Positions 39,646 to 42,490 of a stretch of 42,490 nt of DNA are shown one piece after another. The translations under genes were made by a program, and so were the position numbers. Each line of letters begins with the position of its first letter. The first letter of the stretch is position 1. The notes below the pieces were generated by a model. That model saw only the letters and a list, made by a program, of their open reading frames with translations, did no database searches and was not told the DNA's origin. Source of the stretch: Candidatus Bathyarchaeota archaeon. Its GTDB lineage: Archaea > Thermoproteota > Bathyarchaeia > Bathyarchaeales > Bathycorpusculaceae. The DNA is taken from NCBI GenBank assembly GCA_003133625.1, contig PKYH01000109.1, positions 1 to 42,490 of the forward strand, read 5' to 3'.

Positions 39646-41202
39646 TTAGTTAAATGAGAGAACGGTTGTTTCTAGTGTTTGTAAGTTCACCACTGGAACT
39701 TTGCCTGGCGTGGGGACTAACCCCAGTTTTTCCATGTACTCTGTCTGTTCCTGCCAACCGCCTGAATTTACCACCAGCACTCCACGATAATTGCAGTAAC
39801 CTAATACGTGAATGTGCCCCGCGTGGAAGATGTCTGGCACTCTGTCTATTACTAGGTAGTCTCGGTTTTCGGGTGATAACATAGTTTTGCCGCCGTACAC
39901 TGGGGCTAAATGACGGCTTTGCATAAGTAGCTTCATTGCCTTTTCTGGGTGATCATGGTCCATTCCTGGTATAACAGCGATTATGTCGTCTAAGCTCCGA
40001 CCATGGTACATTAAAACTTCCACACCGTGTAAGCTTAATAGGCATGGGCTTCCAACTGAGTGAATGTTTTTACCTTGAAGTCCAGTCAAATAATCTTGTG
40101 GTATGGCAGGTTGGGGTAAGGCTTTGCGTGAGGCATCATGGTTGCCCGGGGAGATTATTATTTCGATGTACTCTGGGATTTTTTCCATGTACTTGGCAGC
40201 AAAGTTATATTGTTTGTGCACGTCTCGTATGGATAGTTCTTTTGCTTGGTTGGGGTAAATTCCAACGCCGTCGACGATGTCGCCTGCTATTAGTAGATAC
40301 TTTACTCTGCTTGCTATTTCCTTCATTTGCTCGTTTCCATATTTGCCATTAAGCCAGAGTATGAAGCGTTTGAATGCTTCTTTTTGGAATTTAGTGCTGC
40401 CAATGTGAAGGTCTGACGTTAAGACAGCGTAAACTGGTTCTTGGGCTCTCTGTGGGGTTTTTCTGCCTATTTCTGGAAAAATTATGTCTTCAGCTAGGAA
40501 AAGGTTGCTTCTAGTTTTTATTACTGCCAAACAAATTACTTGATCAGGCAAAAGAAGAAGGGCTTTTTTGCGGACTTCTTCTGGTGCTTTCTGAGGCACT
40601 AAGACAGTTGCGCTTCCTTGCAGATCTTCAACTGATAGTATCATTTGGTTTTTTGATTCTCTTTTTTCTGTTACCATACAGATTATTTTGAGTTTTGTTT
40701 TAGCCGGTGACTTGAGCGCTTCTAGTATCGATGTTGCAGCTTTAACGTCGATTCTTTGCCTTAGCAAGCGTTCGATTCGTTTAAACCTGTCTTGGAAATA
40801 TTGCAGGTATTCTTCGAGGGTGCCGTTGGAACTAAGCTTGCCTGTGGAATCTTCCAGAATATTAATGCTTGCTTTTATGTCCTTGGCGTACGGATAAAAA
40901 GTGCTTTCAAACACGCTTGTTTGCTGTTTTATTGGTTGTTCTAGGGCGTTTTGTTGTTGCTGAGGCTGCGTTTTTGGCATGGGCACTGTTAGCTGCTGTA
41001 GTAAGGTTTCTAAGAAAACTTTGTCGATGAAGATTGGTTTTTCCTGTAAGTCCTGTATTCTTTGAAGTGCTAAATTCATAATGCCGACTGGATCTGCCAT
41101 GTCTGAGTTTTGACTTAAGAATTCAAAGGCTTCGCTGTTTAGTTGGTATCCTGCTGCGATTGCCACTTCGATTGCTTTTTGTAGTTTTTCTTTTCCGCTC
41201 AT
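39646..41202 (-). CDS. polB: DNA polymerase D small subunit (DP1), exonuclease
   Basis: The C-terminal calcineurin-like phosphoesterase domain has every Mre11-like metal motif: SDLHIGSTKF, LIAGDIVDGVGIYP, ISPGNHDASRKALPQP, VLMYHGRSLDDI, and FHAGHIHVLGY. An OB fold precedes it (KTKLKIICMVTEKRESKNQM, around residue 170), and an N-terminal helical part (with a Gln-rich linker PQQQQNALEQ) binds DP2. It is the 3'-5' exonuclease subunit of PolD. Length (518) is normal. The matching large subunit lies 10 kb away and is in another operon. Confidence 0.93.
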   Translation of the reverse strand: MSGKEKLQKAIEVAIAAGYQLNSEAFEFLSQNSDMADPVGIMNLALQRIQDLQEKPIFIDKVFLETLLQQLTVPMPKTQPQQQQNALEQPIKQQTSVFESTFYPYAKDIKASINILEDSTGKLSSNGTLEEYLQYFQDRFKRIERLLRQRIDVKAATSILEALKSPAKTKLKIICMVTEKRESKNQMILSVEDLQGSATVLVPQKAPEEVRKKALLLLPDQVICLAVIKTRSNLFLAEDIIFPEIGRKTPQRAQEPVYAVLTSDLHIGSTKFQKEAFKRFILWLNGKYGNEQMKEIASRVKYLLIAGDIVDGVGIYPNQAKELSIRDVHKQYNFAAKYMEKIPEYIEIIISPGNHDASRKALPQPAIPQDYLTGLQGKNIHSVGSPCLLSLHGVEVLMYHGRSLDDIIAVIPGMDHDHPEKAMKLLMQSRHLAPVYGGKTMLSPENRDYLVIDRVPDIFHAGHIHVLGYCNYRGVLVVNSGGWQEQTEYMEKLGLVPTPGKVPVVNLQTLETTVLSFN

Positions 41203-41407
41203 TTTGATCTTGTTCTTGCGAACTAGTGAGTTTAGTCCTAACTTTTATGTTTAGGTTCTTATGCTTTTGAGTTATTTACTGTTTTTTGTTTGCAGGATAA
41301 TTTTTTGGAGTTTAAGGGTTCTGTTGATTTTACTTAGTTCAGGGTAGGGCAACGTTTGCTCTAACATTAATAATGTATTAACCGTTAATTATTCAAAATC
41401 AATTCAG

Positions 41408-41417
41408 TTTATATAAG
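41408..41417 (+). promoter_or_regulatory. TATA box of the PhoU-family gene
   Basis: TTTATATAAG, centre near 41412, predicts transcription from about 41437. That start point lies beyond the upstream in-frame ATG at 41435 and leaves ATG 41462 as the first usable start. It decides the start codon of the gene behind it. Confidence 0.6.
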
Positions 41418-41461
41418 CGCTGCATAGTTTAGATATGTTATATCTCGCTTGGGGTATCATT

Positions 41462-42433
41462 ATGGGTGAATTGCGCAAGGTTCAACAAACGCCAACGGGC
41501 ACTTTTTTTGTTTGTGTGCCTAGAGCTTGGGCTCAACAGAACGGTTTAAAAAAGGGCAATTTGGTGAATTTGGATGTAACTAGTGACGGCAAGCTTGTCG
41601 TAGATTCAAAATACGATGCTGAGCAGCAGCCTAGAATTGCTTCTTTAAGCGTTGGTCCTTACTTGGGTCGGGAGATTATTGGGCGCTATCTACTTGGTTA
41701 TGACGTGATTCGCATTGAGGCAAAGGATCGCATAGCTTATGATGTTAGACACATTGTTAAGTCGACTGTTAGTTCTCTGATTGGGTTAGAGATTGTCGAA
41801 GAGACTTCTTCAGCAATTGTTTTGCAGTGCTTGTTGGAACCATCTGGGTTTTTGCCTGAAAAAATTTTGCGGCGCAATTATGCAATTGTTGCTGGGATGA
41901 CTCGTGATGTTGCTAACTCTTTTATTAGTGGTGATTTGCAGTTGGCTAAGAGCGTTGTTGCCAGAGATGATGAGAGTAACAGGTTATATTTTTTGTTGGT
42001 TAGAATTTTGCGAACAATAATTCAAAATCCACGTTTGAGCGAGAAGCTTGGGATTACTCCGATAGAATGTTTGGATTACCGTTTGGCTGCAAGCTTAATT
42101 GAAGGTATAGGTGATGCGTGCGTTCAGGTGGCAGCTAAAGCAATGGCGCTCAATGGAGTGAAGCTGTCCGGGGAACTGCAGAAGTTGGTGGTTGATTTGC
42201 AAGCCATCTGTTGTGAAGCTCATGAGCAAGCGTTGAAATCCTTTGTAACCAAAGACATCACTTTGGCAGAAAATGTTCGTAACCTGCGGGGAAAAATCGA
42301 CGCAACTTATTCAAGCATTGAACGGGTCGCAAAAGACTCTTCTTTAGATTTGGTGCCTCACCTTTTGGCGGCGGTGTCTTTCCTTAGGCAGATTTATGAG
42401 CGAAGTGTAGACCTGGCAGATCTGGTTGTTTAA
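41462..42433 (+). CDS. PhoU-family regulator with N-terminal AbrB/SpoVT domain
   Basis: MGELRKVQQTPTGTFFVCVP begins a SpoVT/AbrB swapped-hairpin DNA-binding domain (GLKKGNLVNLDVTSDGKLVV). After about residue 80 a PhoU-type all-helical part follows with a repeated pattern (IIGRYLLGYDVIRIEA, RLAASLIEGIGDACVQVAAK). This combination is typical of archaeal PhoU-like transcription regulators linked to phosphate uptake, but no pst genes are seen here. The end of the window (42434-42490) holds nothing recognisable. Confidence 0.8.
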   Translation: MGELRKVQQTPTGTFFVCVPRAWAQQNGLKKGNLVNLDVTSDGKLVVDSKYDAEQQPRIASLSVGPYLGREIIGRYLLGYDVIRIEAKDRIAYDVRHIVKSTVSSLIGLEIVEETSSAIVLQCLLEPSGFLPEKILRRNYAIVAGMTRDVANSFISGDLQLAKSVVARDDESNRLYFLLVRILRTIIQNPRLSEKLGITPIECLDYRLAASLIEGIGDACVQVAAKAMALNGVKLSGELQKLVVDLQAICCEAHEQALKSFVTKDITLAENVRNLRGKIDATYSSIERVAKDSSLDLVPHLLAAVSFLRQIYERSVDLADLVV

Positions 42434-42490
42434 CTTACTTTCAAGTTTGACCTATAGTGCTCACACAAAACTATAGCTTGAAGCATATTA

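Overview
The window is archaeal chromosomal DNA. It carries both subunits of the archaeal D-family DNA polymerase, an Orc1/Cdc6 initiator beside ORB-like repeats, geranylgeranylglyceryl phosphate synthase (archaeal lipids), an Elf1-type zinc ribbon, a Sec61-beta homologue, Nob1, DUF2070, a HerA/NurA pair and a PhoU/AbrB regulator. PolD together with this set, moderate A+T, frequent GTG/TTG starts and TATA-type promoters suggests an uncultured mesophilic or moderately thermophilic lineage. Bathyarchaeia is my best guess, but that is an inference: no rRNA is present to settle it.

Layout. 1-9.1 kb is an accessory zone: a broken D12-type adenine methylase, a GGCT-phosphatase fusion, a surface protein, a 130-bp MITE, a PD-(D/E)XK-like nuclease with a partner, a tiny zinc ribbon, a PanE-like reductase, a pyruvate-kinase-C-domain protein and a regulator/antitoxin-like/MazF-like operon. 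9.6-15 kb is a sugar block: a GT4 glycosyltransferase fused to a membrane PH-like domain, a HAD (trehalose-phosphatase-like) phosphatase and a glycogen-debranching enzyme, with two decayed genes between them. 15.2-19.2 kb (minus strand) is a tailed-provirus remnant. It keeps TerS, a ParB-like protein, an ABC ATPase and a GNAT acyltransferase split by a perfect A7 slippery heptamer, and TerL, but no recognisable portal, capsid or tail genes.

20-32.5 kb is housekeeping: nadK-nob1, an aminotransferase, DUF2070, an Sm-like protein, Sec61-beta (57 codons), a MazG-like protein, a wHTH regulator, elf1-GGGPS-polD large subunit as one operon, and nadE with a nitrilase-family amidase. 32.5-38.4 kb holds two unusual modules: a helical protein gene flanked on both sides by dense GTGA/TCAC repeats, and a wHTH-nurA-herA operon whose herA is frame-split and whose nurA contains a repeated DNA motif. 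37.6-38.4 kb looks like a replication origin (ORB-like repeats) upstream of orc1/cdc6, followed by the small PolD subunit and a PhoU-family regulator.

How it fits together: the right end is a replication cluster (origin, initiator, both polymerase subunits within about 15 kb, HerA/NurA nearby). The most interesting candidates for undescribed biology are the ParB / ABC-ATPase / GNAT set of the provirus remnant with its possible -1 recoding site, the repeat-bounded gene at 33.0-33.5 kb, and the motif cluster inside nurA.
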